Assembly: GCF_013177695.1 (NCBI RefSeq)
Contig: NZ_WOEY01000114.1
Location: forward strand, 1 to 64,000
Length of the DNA stretch: 64,000 bases
Reading direction: 5' to 3'
DNA from: Paraburkholderia solitsugae
Lineage (GTDB): Bacteria; Pseudomonadota; Gammaproteobacteria; Burkholderiales; Burkholderiaceae
A program made the position numbers and the translations under genes. The notes under the pieces are model-generated. The model saw only the letters and a program-made list of their open reading frames with translations. It searched no databases and was not told the origin of the DNA. The stretch's first letter is position 1; every line of letters begins with the position of its first letter. Below, one piece after another: positions 18,450-27,219 of the stretch.

Positions 18450-19442
18450 ATGCTACATGATCTCGTCGAGCAATATGGACCGGCGCTCGTCTTCGTCAAC
18501 GTGCTGGCCGCCTCGCTCGGGCTGCCGGTGCCGGCGATGCCGTCGCTCGTGCTGTTTGGGGCGATGGCGGCCATGCATCCCGGGTCAGTGGGCACGCAGC
18601 TGATGCCGGTCCTTGTGTTGTCGATCTTCGCCACGCTAATCGGCGACAGCGCCTGGTATCTGGCCGGTCGTCTGTACGGCGGCAATACGCTGAAAACGAT
18701 CTGCCGTCTTTCACTGTCACGCGACACCTGTGTAAAAAAGACCGAACGCTTTTTCGGCCGCTGGGGCGTGCGCGTGCTGGCGGTGGCGAAGTTCGTGCCG
18801 GGTCTGTCAATCGTATCGATTCCAATGGCCGGCGCAATGGGCGCGCGTTACCGCACGTTTCTCACTTACGACAGCATCGGCGCCGCGTTGTGGTCAGGTA
18901 CCGGTTTGATCATCGGTGCGCTGTTCGCCCGGCAGATCGACATGCTGTTCGCCATGGCCGGACGCCTCGGGCGCACCGCCGCGCTGGTGGCCGTCGCGTT
19001 GCTGCTGCTGTATGCGGCCTATCGCTGGATTCGCCGGCGTCAGCTGATTTCCAAGCTTGCGACCCAGCGCATCGAAGTCGAGGAGCTGGCAAAGCTGGTC
19101 GTGGCGGGCAAAACGCCGATATTGTTCGATATCCGCTCGCAGGAAAAGCGCGCGCTCGATCCGTTCGTGATTCCGGGCTCGCTATTCGCCGACGAGCGGC
19201 AGCTCGATGAGATCGTTGCGACGTACCCGCACGATCAGAAAGTGGTGATTTACTGTTCGTGCCCAAATGAAATATCCGCGGCATGGATGGCCAAACAGAT
19301 GAACGAAGCCGGCTTCGCCGACGTGCTGCCGTTACGCGGCGGCATGGAAGCCTGGCGCGACTCGGGCAAGGCGGTAGACTCGCTGCCCGGCATGCCGCCG
19401 CCCGACGTGGCGGTCGACGATATCGCGCCGAAGGCCGTGTAG
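18450..19442 (+). CDS. DedA-family membrane protein fused to a rhodanese domain
   Basis: A 330-residue protein. Residues 1-195 are a DedA/SNARE-associated polytopic domain (GDSAWYLAGRLYG; FGRWGVRVLAVAKFVPG, the family glycine- and proline-containing loop). Residues 205-315 are a cytoplasmic rhodanese-like domain with Cys 269 in the catalytic position (VIYCSCPNE), a second Cys two residues later, and the GGMEAWRDSG end motif. DedA proteins are linked to lipid scrambling and proton-motive-force homeostasis; the rhodanese part suggests sulfur transfer or persulfide sensing. It is followed 92 bases later by a redox enzyme on the same strand, suggesting a shared redox role. Confidence 0.88.
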   Translation: MLHDLVEQYGPALVFVNVLAASLGLPVPAMPSLVLFGAMAAMHPGSVGTQLMPVLVLSIFATLIGDSAWYLAGRLYGGNTLKTICRLSLSRDTCVKKTERFFGRWGVRVLAVAKFVPGLSIVSIPMAGAMGARYRTFLTYDSIGAALWSGTGLIIGALFARQIDMLFAMAGRLGRTAALVAVALLLLYAAYRWIRRRQLISKLATQRIEVEELAKLVVAGKTPILFDIRSQEKRALDPFVIPGSLFADERQLDEIVATYPHDQKVVIYCSCPNEISAAWMAKQMNEAGFADVLPLRGGMEAWRDSGKAVDSLPGMPPPDVAVDDIAPKAV

Positions 19443-19534
19443 CGCAGCAGCGCATTCCCATCGGCGCCCTCGCGCGCCCGCGCCGCTTCGCCCCCGTGTC
19501 GATCAATCAGAATGAACACAGAAGGAGCGGTTCA

Positions 19535-21247
19535 ATGCTGTCGACTCAAGAAGCAGAAGGGCAACAAATCGTCGTCGCCGACGCGCCGTTTTCGTCGCTC
19601 GCGACGCGCATGCATCAGATGTTCCCCGAACTCACATGCGCGGAAATCGACCGTCTGCGCCGGTTCGGCGAAGTGGGCCACTGGGAAACCGGTGAACTGC
19701 TGTTCGAAACCGGCCACACTGGCCCGGGCATGTTCGTGGTGTTGAGTGGGCGCGTGAAGGTTTACCAGCGCGATGGCATCGGGCGCGAAGTCCTGATTGC
19801 AGAACATGGCGCCAGGCATTTTCTCGCCGAAGTCGGTCAGTTGTCCGGGAGGCCTGCGCTGGTCAACGGCATGGCCGTCACCCCGGTCGACGCTTTGCTG
19901 ATTCCGCCGGACAAGCTGCGCGCGCTGATCGTCGCCGAGGCCGAACTGGGCGAGCGCATCATGCGCGCGCTGATCCTGCGGCGCGTGTCGCTGATCGAAA
20001 AGGGCGCGGGCGGCCCGATCCTGATCGGCAACAGCAGTGACGCCAGGCTCGTGATGTTGCAAGGCTTCCTGTCGCGCAACGGTCATCCTCACTCGGTCAT
20101 CGACGAACGCGACGAAGACGCGCTGCGTCTGATCGAGCAATTCGCCGCGCAGCAAGAAGACATGCCGCTGGTGATCTGCCCGGACGGCACGGTGCTGCGT
20201 CACCCGAGCATGCCGGAACTCGCCACCTGCCTCGGCTTGCTGCCCGATCTCGACGATTCGCATGTGTACGACGTTGCGATCGTCGGCGCGGGACCAGCCG
20301 GCCTCGCCACGGCCGTGTACGCGGCGTCTGAAGGCCTCTCGGTCATCGTGCTCGACAGCCGTGCGCCGGGCGGCCAGGCGGGCGCCAGTTCGCGGATCGA
20401 AAACTATCTCGGCTTTCCGACCGGCATCTCCGGTCAGGCGCTTGCAGGCCGTGCGTTCGTGCAGGCGCAGAAATTCGGCGCGCACGTCGCGATTCCGGTC
20501 CATGTGAAGGCACTGCATTGCGCGGAGTCGCCGTATCGGCTGGAGCTCAAGTGCGGCGGCAAGATTACCTCCCGCACGATTGTGATCGCGAGCGGTGCGG
20601 TCTATCGGCGCCCCGCGCTCGAAGGGCTCGACCGCTTCGATGGGCGCGGTGTCTACTACTGGGCGTCACCGGTCGAGGCCAAGCTGTGCAAGCGCCAGGA
20701 GATCGTGCTGGTGGGCGGTGGCAATTCGGCGGGCCAGGCGATCGTCTATCTGGCGACGCACGCGGCCAAGGTCCATGTACTGATCCGCCGAAGCGGCTTT
20801 GAAGCCACCATGTCGCGCTATCTGATCGACCGCATCCGTTCGCTGCCGAATGTGTTCGTGCATCCGAATTCGGAGGTCGGCCGGCTCGAGGCGGACGACA
20901 TCGGGCTGGCGTCGGTCTCGTTGAAGAAGCCGCTGCCGGATGGCACCGAAAGCTTCGATACGCGGCATCTGTTCCTTTTCACGGGCGCCGATCCGAATAC
21001 CGACTGGCTGCGCACCTGCGGCGTGCAACTGGATGACAAGGGCTTCGTGCTGACCGGCGCCAGCGTGGACGGTGCGTCCGTCTGCGACCTCGCTACCACG
21101 GTCGAGGGCGTGTATGCGATCGGTGACGCGCGCGCCGGGTCGACGAAACGCGTTGCGGCGGCGGTCGGAGAAGGCGCGGCGGTGGTCGCGCAGATTCATC
21201 AACTGCTGGCGGTATCGGAGGGAGAAGCGGTCGCTTTGGGGGCTTGA
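19535..21247 (+). CDS. cNMP-domain FAD/NADPH oxidoreductase, thioredoxin-reductase-like without CxxC
   Basis: A 570-residue protein. An N-terminal cyclic-nucleotide-binding-like domain (about 25-140), a thioredoxin-fold segment (about 160-235, VICPDGT) and a thioredoxin-reductase-type flavoprotein (245-560) with FAD motif GAGPAGLA near 251 and NADP motif GGGNSAGQ near 394. The place where thioredoxin reductases carry CxxC reads YYWASPVEAKLC, so the redox-active disulfide is missing and it is unlikely to be a classical thioredoxin reductase. The ATG at 19535 follows gaaggagcgg; longer frames overlap the DedA gene. It probably shares a transcript with the DedA-rhodanese gene. Confidence 0.88.
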   Translation: MLSTQEAEGQQIVVADAPFSSLATRMHQMFPELTCAEIDRLRRFGEVGHWETGELLFETGHTGPGMFVVLSGRVKVYQRDGIGREVLIAEHGARHFLAEVGQLSGRPALVNGMAVTPVDALLIPPDKLRALIVAEAELGERIMRALILRRVSLIEKGAGGPILIGNSSDARLVMLQGFLSRNGHPHSVIDERDEDALRLIEQFAAQQEDMPLVICPDGTVLRHPSMPELATCLGLLPDLDDSHVYDVAIVGAGPAGLATAVYAASEGLSVIVLDSRAPGGQAGASSRIENYLGFPTGISGQALAGRAFVQAQKFGAHVAIPVHVKALHCAESPYRLELKCGGKITSRTIVIASGAVYRRPALEGLDRFDGRGVYYWASPVEAKLCKRQEIVLVGGGNSAGQAIVYLATHAAKVHVLIRRSGFEATMSRYLIDRIRSLPNVFVHPNSEVGRLEADDIGLASVSLKKPLPDGTESFDTRHLFLFTGADPNTDWLRTCGVQLDDKGFVLTGASVDGASVCDLATTVEGVYAIGDARAGSTKRVAAAVGEGAAVVAQIHQLLAVSEGEAVALGA

Positions 21248-21373
21248 GCGCCCCGGGTAATCTGCTGTTACACACACCATCAACTGGTTGCACCTGCTTT
21301 TCTTTCTGTTTCGTAATATAGTCGTCAGCCATTCGACAGTGAATGGCTGACCATTTCGAAACAGGAGACAAGC

Positions 21374-21661
21374 ATGATCCAACGCGCGATCGTTTTCGCC
21401 ACCTTCGGCTTTGCCGCCGCCTGCGCATCGACCGCGGCTTCGGCCCGGGTGGATGTCGGCGTGTTCGTCAATACGCCGGGCCCCTTTTATGCCCCGCCGC
21501 CCGTGGTTTATGCGCCCCCGCCACCGGTCGTTTACGCGCCTGTGCAACCGGCATACGGCTATGGATATGGGTATCGCGGCGATTACTACCGCGGGTACCG
21601 CGGACACGGCGACCATGGCCGCCACCGTGGCTGGGATAAACATCATGGGCACGGCCGCTAA
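21374..21661 (+). CDS. Small secreted Pro/Tyr/Gly/His-rich protein
   Basis: A 95-residue protein with a signal peptide (MIQRAIVFATFGFAAACASTAASA). The mature part has PPPVVYAP repeats followed by a Gly-Tyr-Arg segment and a His-rich tail (HGDHGRHRGWDKHHGHGR). It is probably exported and cell-envelope associated; the His-rich end could bind metal. The ribosome site acaggagacaagc is strong. No enzymatic role is suggested. It lies 126 bases after the oxidoreductase and just before the YcaQ-like gene. Confidence 0.8.
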   Translation: MIQRAIVFATFGFAAACASTAASARVDVGVFVNTPGPFYAPPPVVYAPPPPVVYAPVQPAYGYGYGYRGDYYRGYRGHGDHGRHRGWDKHHGHGR

Positions 21662-21671
21662 CGTCACTCGT

Positions 21672-21735
21672 TGACCCAAACTCGTAACTCAAACCCGTGC
21701 CCCAACCTCGCGACCCAAGCCCGTGACCGACGCCC
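21672..21735 (+). repeat. Degenerate ~13-bp tandem repeat overlapping the ycaQ-like start
   Basis: Four to five imperfect copies of a unit close to ACCCAAACCCGTG run from the end of the small secreted gene into the GTG start of the next gene. Unit length varies from 12 to 14 bases. Confidence 0.55.
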
Positions 21736-22961
21736 GCGTGAAGACGCTTCCGTTATCCGCCGCGCGCACCCTGCATCTGGCCGCGCAAGGTTTGCTGACG
21801 CCGCCGCGCCGCAAGGCTGTCAAAGCCGACGTGCTCGACGCGATCCGCCGCATGGCGCAGTTGCAAATCGACACGATCCACGTTGTCGCGCGCAGTCCCT
21901 ATCTCGTGCTGTTCAGCCGGCTCGGCGCGTATCCGCAGCAATGGCTCGACGAGCATCTCGCCGAAGGCAAGCTGTTCGAATACTGGTCACATGAAGCCTG
22001 TTTCGTCCCGACGGAAGACTACGGCCTGCTGCGCCATCGCATGCTCGATCCGAGCGGCATGGGCTGGAAGTACGCGGCCGAATGGCACAAGAAGCATCGC
22101 AAGGACATCGACAAGCTACTTGCGCATATCCGAGCGACAGGTCCCGTGCGTTCAGCGGACTTCGCCCGCGAGGCGGGCAAGGGCAACGGCTGGTGGGACT
22201 GGAAGCCGGAGAAGCGCCATCTGGAAGTGCTGTTTGCGATCGGGCAACTGATGGTGGCCGAGCGGCGCAATTTTCATCGCGTCTACGATCTGACCGAACG
22301 CGTGTTACCGGACTGGGACGATGCGCGCGATCTGCCGCCGCGGGAAACGGTCACCGAGGAAGCGTTGCGCCGTACCTGCCGCGTGCTCGGCATCGTGCGC
22401 GCCGATTGGGTCGCCGATTACTACCGCCTGCCGCGCCGTCCCTATCGCGACGAACTGCGTGCGCTCGCCGATCAGGGTGAGCTGATCCCCGTGCAAGTGG
22501 AAGGCTGGAAGCAGGACACCTTCGTCCATCATGAATTCGCGCCGATGATCGACGACGCAGCAACCGGCAAGCTCGCTTCAACCGTCACCACGGTACTGTC
22601 ACCGTTCGATCCAGTGGTGTGGGACCGCAAGCGGGCCGCCGCGCTCTTCGACTTCGACTATGTGATCGAGTGCTATACGCCGGCTGCGAAGCGCAAATAC
22701 GGTTATTTCGTGTTGCCGCTTTTGAGCCGGGGGCGCCTGGTGGGTCGCGTGGATGCGAAAGCGCATCGGACCACCGGCGTGTTCGAACTGAAATCGCTGC
22801 ACATCGAACCCGGCGTGCGACTCAGTGCGAGGCTGGCCGGCGATCTGCGCCGCGCTTTGCAGCGCTGTGCGGACTGGCACGGCACGCCGCAACTGGAGAT
22901 CGCATCCGCGCCGCCGGAATGGCTTGAGGCGTTGAGCGCAGACAGCAGGATGGAAGCGTGA
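21723..22961 (+). CDS. YcaQ-like winged-helix DNA glycosylase family protein
   Basis: A 412-residue protein of the HTH_42 / YcaQ group, which in E. coli unhooks DNA interstrand crosslinks. The family QxQ motif is present (MAQLQIDTIHVVARSPY, Gln 46 and Gln 48), as are FEYWSHEACFVP and the C-terminal PFDPVVWDRKRA and YGYFVLPLL blocks. Length is normal for the family. The GTG at 21723 is the first in-frame start, but it lies inside a tandem repeat and lacks a clear ribosome site; a second GTG at 21738 is possible. Likely cytoplasmic DNA repair. Confidence 0.85.
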   Translation: MTDARVKTLPLSAARTLHLAAQGLLTPPRRKAVKADVLDAIRRMAQLQIDTIHVVARSPYLVLFSRLGAYPQQWLDEHLAEGKLFEYWSHEACFVPTEDYGLLRHRMLDPSGMGWKYAAEWHKKHRKDIDKLLAHIRATGPVRSADFAREAGKGNGWWDWKPEKRHLEVLFAIGQLMVAERRNFHRVYDLTERVLPDWDDARDLPPRETVTEEALRRTCRVLGIVRADWVADYYRLPRRPYRDELRALADQGELIPVQVEGWKQDTFVHHEFAPMIDDAATGKLASTVTTVLSPFDPVVWDRKRAAALFDFDYVIECYTPAAKRKYGYFVLPLLSRGRLVGRVDAKAHRTTGVFELKSLHIEPGVRLSARLAGDLRRALQRCADWHGTPQLEIASAPPEWLEALSADSRMEA

Positions 22962-22994
22962 CCGCGCGGCACCCGCGCTCGACAATCCGCGGTC

Positions 22995-23609
22995 TTAATG
23001 CAGCGCCGCCCACGCGAGCGACAAGGAAAACACGCCCAGCACAATCGACGCGCCGCGCTGCATCTTCACCGGATTCAGCCAGGTGAGTTTGCCGCTGCCC
23101 AGCGCCGCGCCGAACGCGATCCACGCCAGTGCGATCGGCACCAGCAGGCAGGCGAACATCAGCATCGCCATGGCATACGCGGGAACATGGGTGAACGCGA
23201 TGGCGGGAAAGATCGTGCCGGCGAACAACAAGCCTTTCGGGTTGAGCAGCGTCGCCACGAATAGCTTGCGCAGGCCGCTCGCCCGCGGCGTCGAATCGGG
23301 CAAGGCCACTGCCGCGCGCCACATATCGACGGCGAGATACGCGATGTACACGCCGGCCGCCACGCGCAGCAGCGACGGCAACCACGGCAACGCGTGCGCG
23401 GCTTGCGCGAGAAAATGTCCCCACACTGAAATCGACAGAAGATAGCCGGCGAGTTCGGCGGCGATCAGCGGCAACGAACGCCGCACGCCTTGCCGCAGAC
23501 CGGCCGCCGCAAGCAGCGTATTGGTCGGACCCGGCGTAATCAGTACGACGATAATGCCGACAGCCAGCAACGCTGGTAGCAGACGAAGAAAGCATAAAAA
23601 ACGGCGCAA
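22995..23609 (-). CDS. LysE-family translocator
   Basis: About 200 residues with six hydrophobic helices of the LysE/RhtB amino-acid exporter family; the first helix contains the diagnostic VLITPGPTNTLL and the loop LLNPKGLLF is conserved. No ATG fits. I used the TTG at 23609, but a TTG at 23570 is also possible, and the former lies inside a terminator hairpin. It exports an amino acid or similar metabolite. It converges with the YcaQ-like gene (33-base gap). Confidence 0.78.
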   Translation of the reverse strand: MRRFLCFLRLLPALLAVGIIVVLITPGPTNTLLAAAGLRQGVRRSLPLIAAELAGYLLSISVWGHFLAQAAHALPWLPSLLRVAAGVYIAYLAVDMWRAAVALPDSTPRASGLRKLFVATLLNPKGLLFAGTIFPAIAFTHVPAYAMAMLMFACLLVPIALAWIAFGAALGSGKLTWLNPVKMQRGASIVLGVFSLSLAWAALH

Positions 23610-23633
23610 TGTTTGGAAACAAGGCGCCTTTTT
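23596..23633 (-). terminator. Bidirectional terminator between the small gene and lysE
   Basis: GGCGC (23603-23607) pairs with GCGCC (23624-23628), the arms are extended by an A-run and T-run on either side, and the interior TGTTT/AAACA is itself complementary. It ends leftward transcription of the gene at 23714. It overlaps the expected 5' end of lysE, which makes the lysE start ambiguous. Confidence 0.7.
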
Positions 23634-23713
23634 ATCACAGAGAACCGCGCCGCCGAAATGCGGCGGCGATTGCGCCGCGAACCACGCCACCCGCAGGCGG
23701 CGCGCCGAAGCCT

Positions 23714-23971
23714 TCAGTGCTCCAGCTTCGCGCGCAATTCGCGAGCGGCTTCCAGCAGCCCTTCATAACCCGAACGGGCGTGCTCCGGCAGATCGGGATC
23801 GCCGACGAACGCGCCGAGCGTTTCGATCAGGCTATACAGAATGCCCTTTGCGGCACCCGAAGCGATGCTGCCGGACGATACCTGCTGATGCACGTGACTG
23901 AGCGCGGCGTCGAGATTTTCGAGGTCGGGCCGGTCGCCCGGGGGCGGCTGAGGCGTTACGTCTTGCGTCAT
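23714..23971 (-). CDS. Small helical hypothetical protein
   Basis: An 85-residue, mostly helical soluble protein starting MTQDVTPQPPPGDRPDLENL. A disordered Pro-rich N-terminus precedes amphipathic helices. No domain recognised. I chose the ATG at 23971 for ggaga 11 bases upstream; an ATG 24 bases earlier is less supported. It is followed by a terminator and preceded by a long secreted-protein gene on the same strand. Confidence 0.6.
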   Translation of the reverse strand: MTQDVTPQPPPGDRPDLENLDAALSHVHQQVSSGSIASGAAKGILYSLIETLGAFVGDPDLPEHARSGYEGLLEAARELRAKLEH

Positions 23972-24093
23972 GATGAATCTTCTCTCCGATCCCATGCATC
24001 GTTGAACAAAGCCATCCTTTCACGTTTGTTATATACCGATCGTGCGCTGCCGTCCATTCGTGATCGGACCCAGTGCGATCTACGTGATCCACG

Positions 24094-26277
24094 TTAAGGC
24101 GTCCACCGATACATCAGGATTTTCGCGCGCGCGTCGTCTTCCAGCAGGACGACATATTCGCCATTGTCGCGCTGCACCGCGCTGATGCCGAGATAAACAT
24201 CCACCCAGCCGCTGGTGTTGCCGACGCTCGCGCCCGGCGTCATATAGCCGACCGCCTGCCCGGTGTGCGCGTCATACACATCCACCTTCGCGATGTACAA
24301 CTCGGCGACGAAGATGTAATTGCCCGCCACCGTGACGCCGACCGGCGTCGTCTGCGGATCGGTCTGCGTGTTCCACGGCAATGAAATCGTGTATTGCTGC
24401 GTCGGTGTGCCGGAACTCCAGTTGTCATAGCGCGCAAGCACCGGGCCGGCCTCCTTCCAGTGCGTCGGATCCCATGGGATCGCACTGGTAAAGCCCGATA
24501 TGTACATCGTGTCGGTCACGGCGATATAGACGATCCGCGCAATCCGCGTGAACGGCTGCGGCATCGCGAACATCTTCGAACTCGCGTACGTGTAGATCGG
24601 ATTGCCGAAGGAATCGAGACCTTGCAACGGCATCTTGCGGATGCCGCTCGTCGGCGTGGCGAGCCATACGTTACCTGGTGTATCCACCCACCAGAAGCCG
24701 TTGCCGACCGTGCTGCCCGTCGACGGATTGCCGGTGATCTCGCTAGCGTCGACGGTCCCGTTGCCATTGCTGTCGCGCCACATCCATTCGCCATACGTCG
24801 GCTGCCCCGCGGGCCACGCGCCCGGCAGCGGATTTTGCGCCAGCAAACCCGACGGAATCGCCACTTCGTCATGCACCTCGTCGAAGCGATACACATTCAG
24901 ATAATGCGCATCGGGATCGAGGGTGTAGAGATAGCGTCTACCGTCGAATCGCCGCACCATCGGCTCGCCACGCACGCCACGCGGCTCGTGAAATGCCGGG
25001 TCGTCGGGATAGTCGAAACGGTCGAGCGTGAAGCCCGCGTACGACCATTCCTGGCCGACCGGGCGGTTGTAGTCGAGCTTGAAGCGCTTCGAGCCGGTGT
25101 AGACGGAATTCGGCGTCGCCGGATCGAACGCGGCGCTATCGACAAAGGTCAGTCCGTACAAGCGCCAGTTGAGTGCATGGGTGCCGTACACATAGCTCTC
25201 GAGCACGGCCCCTTGACCGACCGATGCCGAACCGAGCGGCCGTGGCCCTTCGCCATTCTGCGCGACGTACAGATTGCCGGCCGGATCGATACCGATACCC
25301 GTGATGCCATTGAAGCGCCAGCTGCCCGGCACACCCTTGACCGCATGGAAGATGCCATTGCGCGTGCCGATCGACGCAGCGGCGCGCGGCTGACCGTTGG
25401 CATGCCTGTCGAAGACGAGGATCTGCTGGGCCGGTCCGTTGTCGGCGACCAGGATTTTCCCTGACGGTGCGATTGCGATGTCGGTCGGCACCATGCCGGC
25501 GGGCAACGTCAACGTGCCGGAGAGCGCGGTTCCATCGGCGGCGTAATGCAGAATACTTAGGTTTACAGACGAAATACCGCTTATCACCCACAGCGTCGAA
25601 TCGGTATCCAACGCGATTCGCCCTGGCGAGGGCACATCCCATGAACGCAGGCGCCGCATCGATGCGGCATCGAGCACGACGATCCGGCTGTTGTACGTAT
25701 CGGCAACATACAGTTCGGTATCGGTCGCGGCCATCCCGCGAATGCCCGCATCGGTGCCGGTCGTCACTGCGTTCAGCCGCAGGAAACTGTTCTTTGTCGC
25801 ATTGGCGCTATTGCCACTGCCACCGTCGAACGGCGCACCGGTCGCAAGATTGGCAAGCGTGCGCCGCGTTATGCCGAACCACGTCTGATTGGCAGGCGGA
25901 TAGTCCGCGCCGACCAGTCCGTTGTTCTCGTTGCCGATCGACATCGCCGCGTACAGGTGGGTATGGTTCGTCGCGACAGCATCGCCGCCAGTGTTGCCCC
26001 AACCGTGCGTCGAGCCGGCGACGGCAATTTTGTCGCCCGCGCGATACGCGGCAATCTCGCTGCCGCTTTCGTCCCAAGGTGCATTGGTGTAAACGGTGCC
26101 ATCGGCGCCGATGCTAATTGCCTGGATGTCCTGCTGCATCCACTTGCCGTCGCCAAAGCCGAAACTGTTGCCGATCCAGGAGGTGGTGTAAGTCAGTTGC
26201 GACTGCGCGAGCGCGCTTTGCGATAAGAGGCTGTAGAAGAGAAGAACCGCGACGCCGAAGCGGGGGATAAGTTTCAC
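24094..26277 (-). CDS. Large secreted beta-propeller (NHL/SMP-30-like) protein with an EF-hand-like loop
   Basis: A 727-residue protein with a signal peptide (VKLIPRFGVAVLLFYSLL, cleavage near ALAQS). The body is rich in short repeats of the type IGIDPAGNLYVAQNG, IAPSGKILVADNG, MAATDTELYVADT, as in NHL/SMP-30-type beta-propellers, probably two propellers. Around residue 503 a calcium-loop signature DSNGNGTVDASE interrupts a propeller, like a dockerin or EF-hand. I chose the GTG at 26277 because aaggaaa sits eight bases upstream. It is probably extracellular or periplasmic, binding or hydrolysing a carbohydrate or lactone; no catalytic residues are identified. Confidence 0.75.
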   Translation of the reverse strand: MKLIPRFGVAVLLFYSLLSQSALAQSQLTYTTSWIGNSFGFGDGKWMQQDIQAISIGADGTVYTNAPWDESGSEIAAYRAGDKIAVAGSTHGWGNTGGDAVATNHTHLYAAMSIGNENNGLVGADYPPANQTWFGITRRTLANLATGAPFDGGSGNSANATKNSFLRLNAVTTGTDAGIRGMAATDTELYVADTYNSRIVVLDAASMRRLRSWDVPSPGRIALDTDSTLWVISGISSVNLSILHYAADGTALSGTLTLPAGMVPTDIAIAPSGKILVADNGPAQQILVFDRHANGQPRAAASIGTRNGIFHAVKGVPGSWRFNGITGIGIDPAGNLYVAQNGEGPRPLGSASVGQGAVLESYVYGTHALNWRLYGLTFVDSAAFDPATPNSVYTGSKRFKLDYNRPVGQEWSYAGFTLDRFDYPDDPAFHEPRGVRGEPMVRRFDGRRYLYTLDPDAHYLNVYRFDEVHDEVAIPSGLLAQNPLPGAWPAGQPTYGEWMWRDSNGNGTVDASEITGNPSTGSTVGNGFWWVDTPGNVWLATPTSGIRKMPLQGLDSFGNPIYTYASSKMFAMPQPFTRIARIVYIAVTDTMYISGFTSAIPWDPTHWKEAGPVLARYDNWSSGTPTQQYTISLPWNTQTDPQTTPVGVTVAGNYIFVAELYIAKVDVYDAHTGQAVGYMTPGASVGNTSGWVDVYLGISAVQRDNGEYVVLLEDDARAKILMYRWTP

Positions 26278-26467
26278 GACGGTATTTCCTTGCAAGGAGC
26301 GAAGCGCGCTTTCGCATGTATGCGGATCAGGAGCTATCGCGCATACGTCAACGTTGGCGTTGAATCCTCACATAGAAAAAGCGGAAATTTAATCGTAAAA
26401 AATTCATCGCGGGCTTGTGTGCGCTTGAAGTAATTCGAAGCGCATAAGCTTGCACGGCAATGCCACG

Positions 26468-27154
26468 CTATTTGCCTTTCAGTCTCACGCGATAGGCACA
26501 TCGTCGCGCGCCGGCAAGCACATGCTCCTCGCGCTGAATCGATCCTTCCTCGCCGACGATCTCCGCAAACAGTTGCAACTCCGTGCGGCAAAAACCCTGG
26601 CAGGTGCGCGCCGCCGCGCAGATCGGACAGTGATTCTCGAGCAGCAACCAGTCGCGCCCGTCTTTCTGCAACTCGGCCATATAGCCTTCGGCGCTGCGAA
26701 GCTCCGCGAGCCGGCTCAGCCGCGCCTTGAGGCCCTTGATCGGCTTGAGCACCGCGAGATAGTTCGCGCGCGTTTCCAGGGCACGCTGATCGATCAATCT
26801 GTCGAGCCCCTCTTCGCCGAATAGCTGGCGAATCGAGCCGAGCAATTGCACGGTCAATCGCGGATGCGTGTCTGGAAAGCGCGCATTGCCCGCTTCCGTC
26901 AAAGCCCAGCTTTGACTCGGCCGCCCCGGCCCCGCCTGCAACGCCTGACGTCCTTCGATCAAGCCACCGCTCAGCAGCTTCTGGATCTGCTGCCGCGCGG
27001 CTTCGACCGTGATGCCGAGTTCGCCCGCGATCGACGCCGTCGACAAAGGCCCCTGCGTCTTCAACAGATTCAGGATGCGATCCACCGGCGCAGCAGTCGG
27101 CGCGGCTTGTGCGAGCGCCGGTGAATTTTCCAAGCTTTCATTTGCATATCTCAT
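26468..27154 (-). CDS. HTH transcriptional regulator of the SufR/COG2345 type with cysteine cluster
   Basis: A 228-residue protein. Residues 25-95 are a winged HTH (ILNLLKTQGPLSTASIAGELGITVEAARQQIQ, then GRPSQSWALTEAG). The C-terminal half ends in the cysteine pattern ENHCPICAAARTCQGFC and a last Cys in GARRCAYRV, as in SufR-like regulators that hold an Fe-S cluster or metal. It is divergent from an internally deleted MFS gene, and a 30-bp palindrome lies ten bases upstream of its ATG, so it is probably autoregulated and once controlled the transporter. Confidence 0.82.
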   Translation of the reverse strand: MRYANESLENSPALAQAAPTAAPVDRILNLLKTQGPLSTASIAGELGITVEAARQQIQKLLSGGLIEGRQALQAGPGRPSQSWALTEAGNARFPDTHPRLTVQLLGSIRQLFGEEGLDRLIDQRALETRANYLAVLKPIKGLKARLSRLAELRSAEGYMAELQKDGRDWLLLENHCPICAAARTCQGFCRTELQLFAEIVGEEGSIQREEHVLAGARRCAYRVRLKGK

Positions 27155-27163
27155 CGGGGCACA

Positions 27164-27193
27164 TTATTATCCAAGCCAATACTTGCATAATAA
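27164..27193. promoter_or_regulatory. Palindromic operator between the HTH regulator and the MFS remnant
   Basis: TTATTAT-cc-AAG, six bases, CTT-gc-ATAATAA: both outer 7-mers and inner 3-mers are perfectly complementary about one centre. It covers the expected promoter of both divergent genes and is the obvious target of the adjacent SufR-like regulator. Confidence 0.7.
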
Positions 27194-27219
27194 GCCAGCC
27201 TCGTTCGGCTGTCCATGAT

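Noticed and set aside
19535-21247. Classical thioredoxin reductase (TrxB)
   Set aside because: The CxxC redox motif is absent and cNMP-like and Trx-fold modules are added.
24394-25464. A 356-codon frame antisense to the beta-propeller gene
   Set aside because: Composition typical of mirror frames; no start signal.
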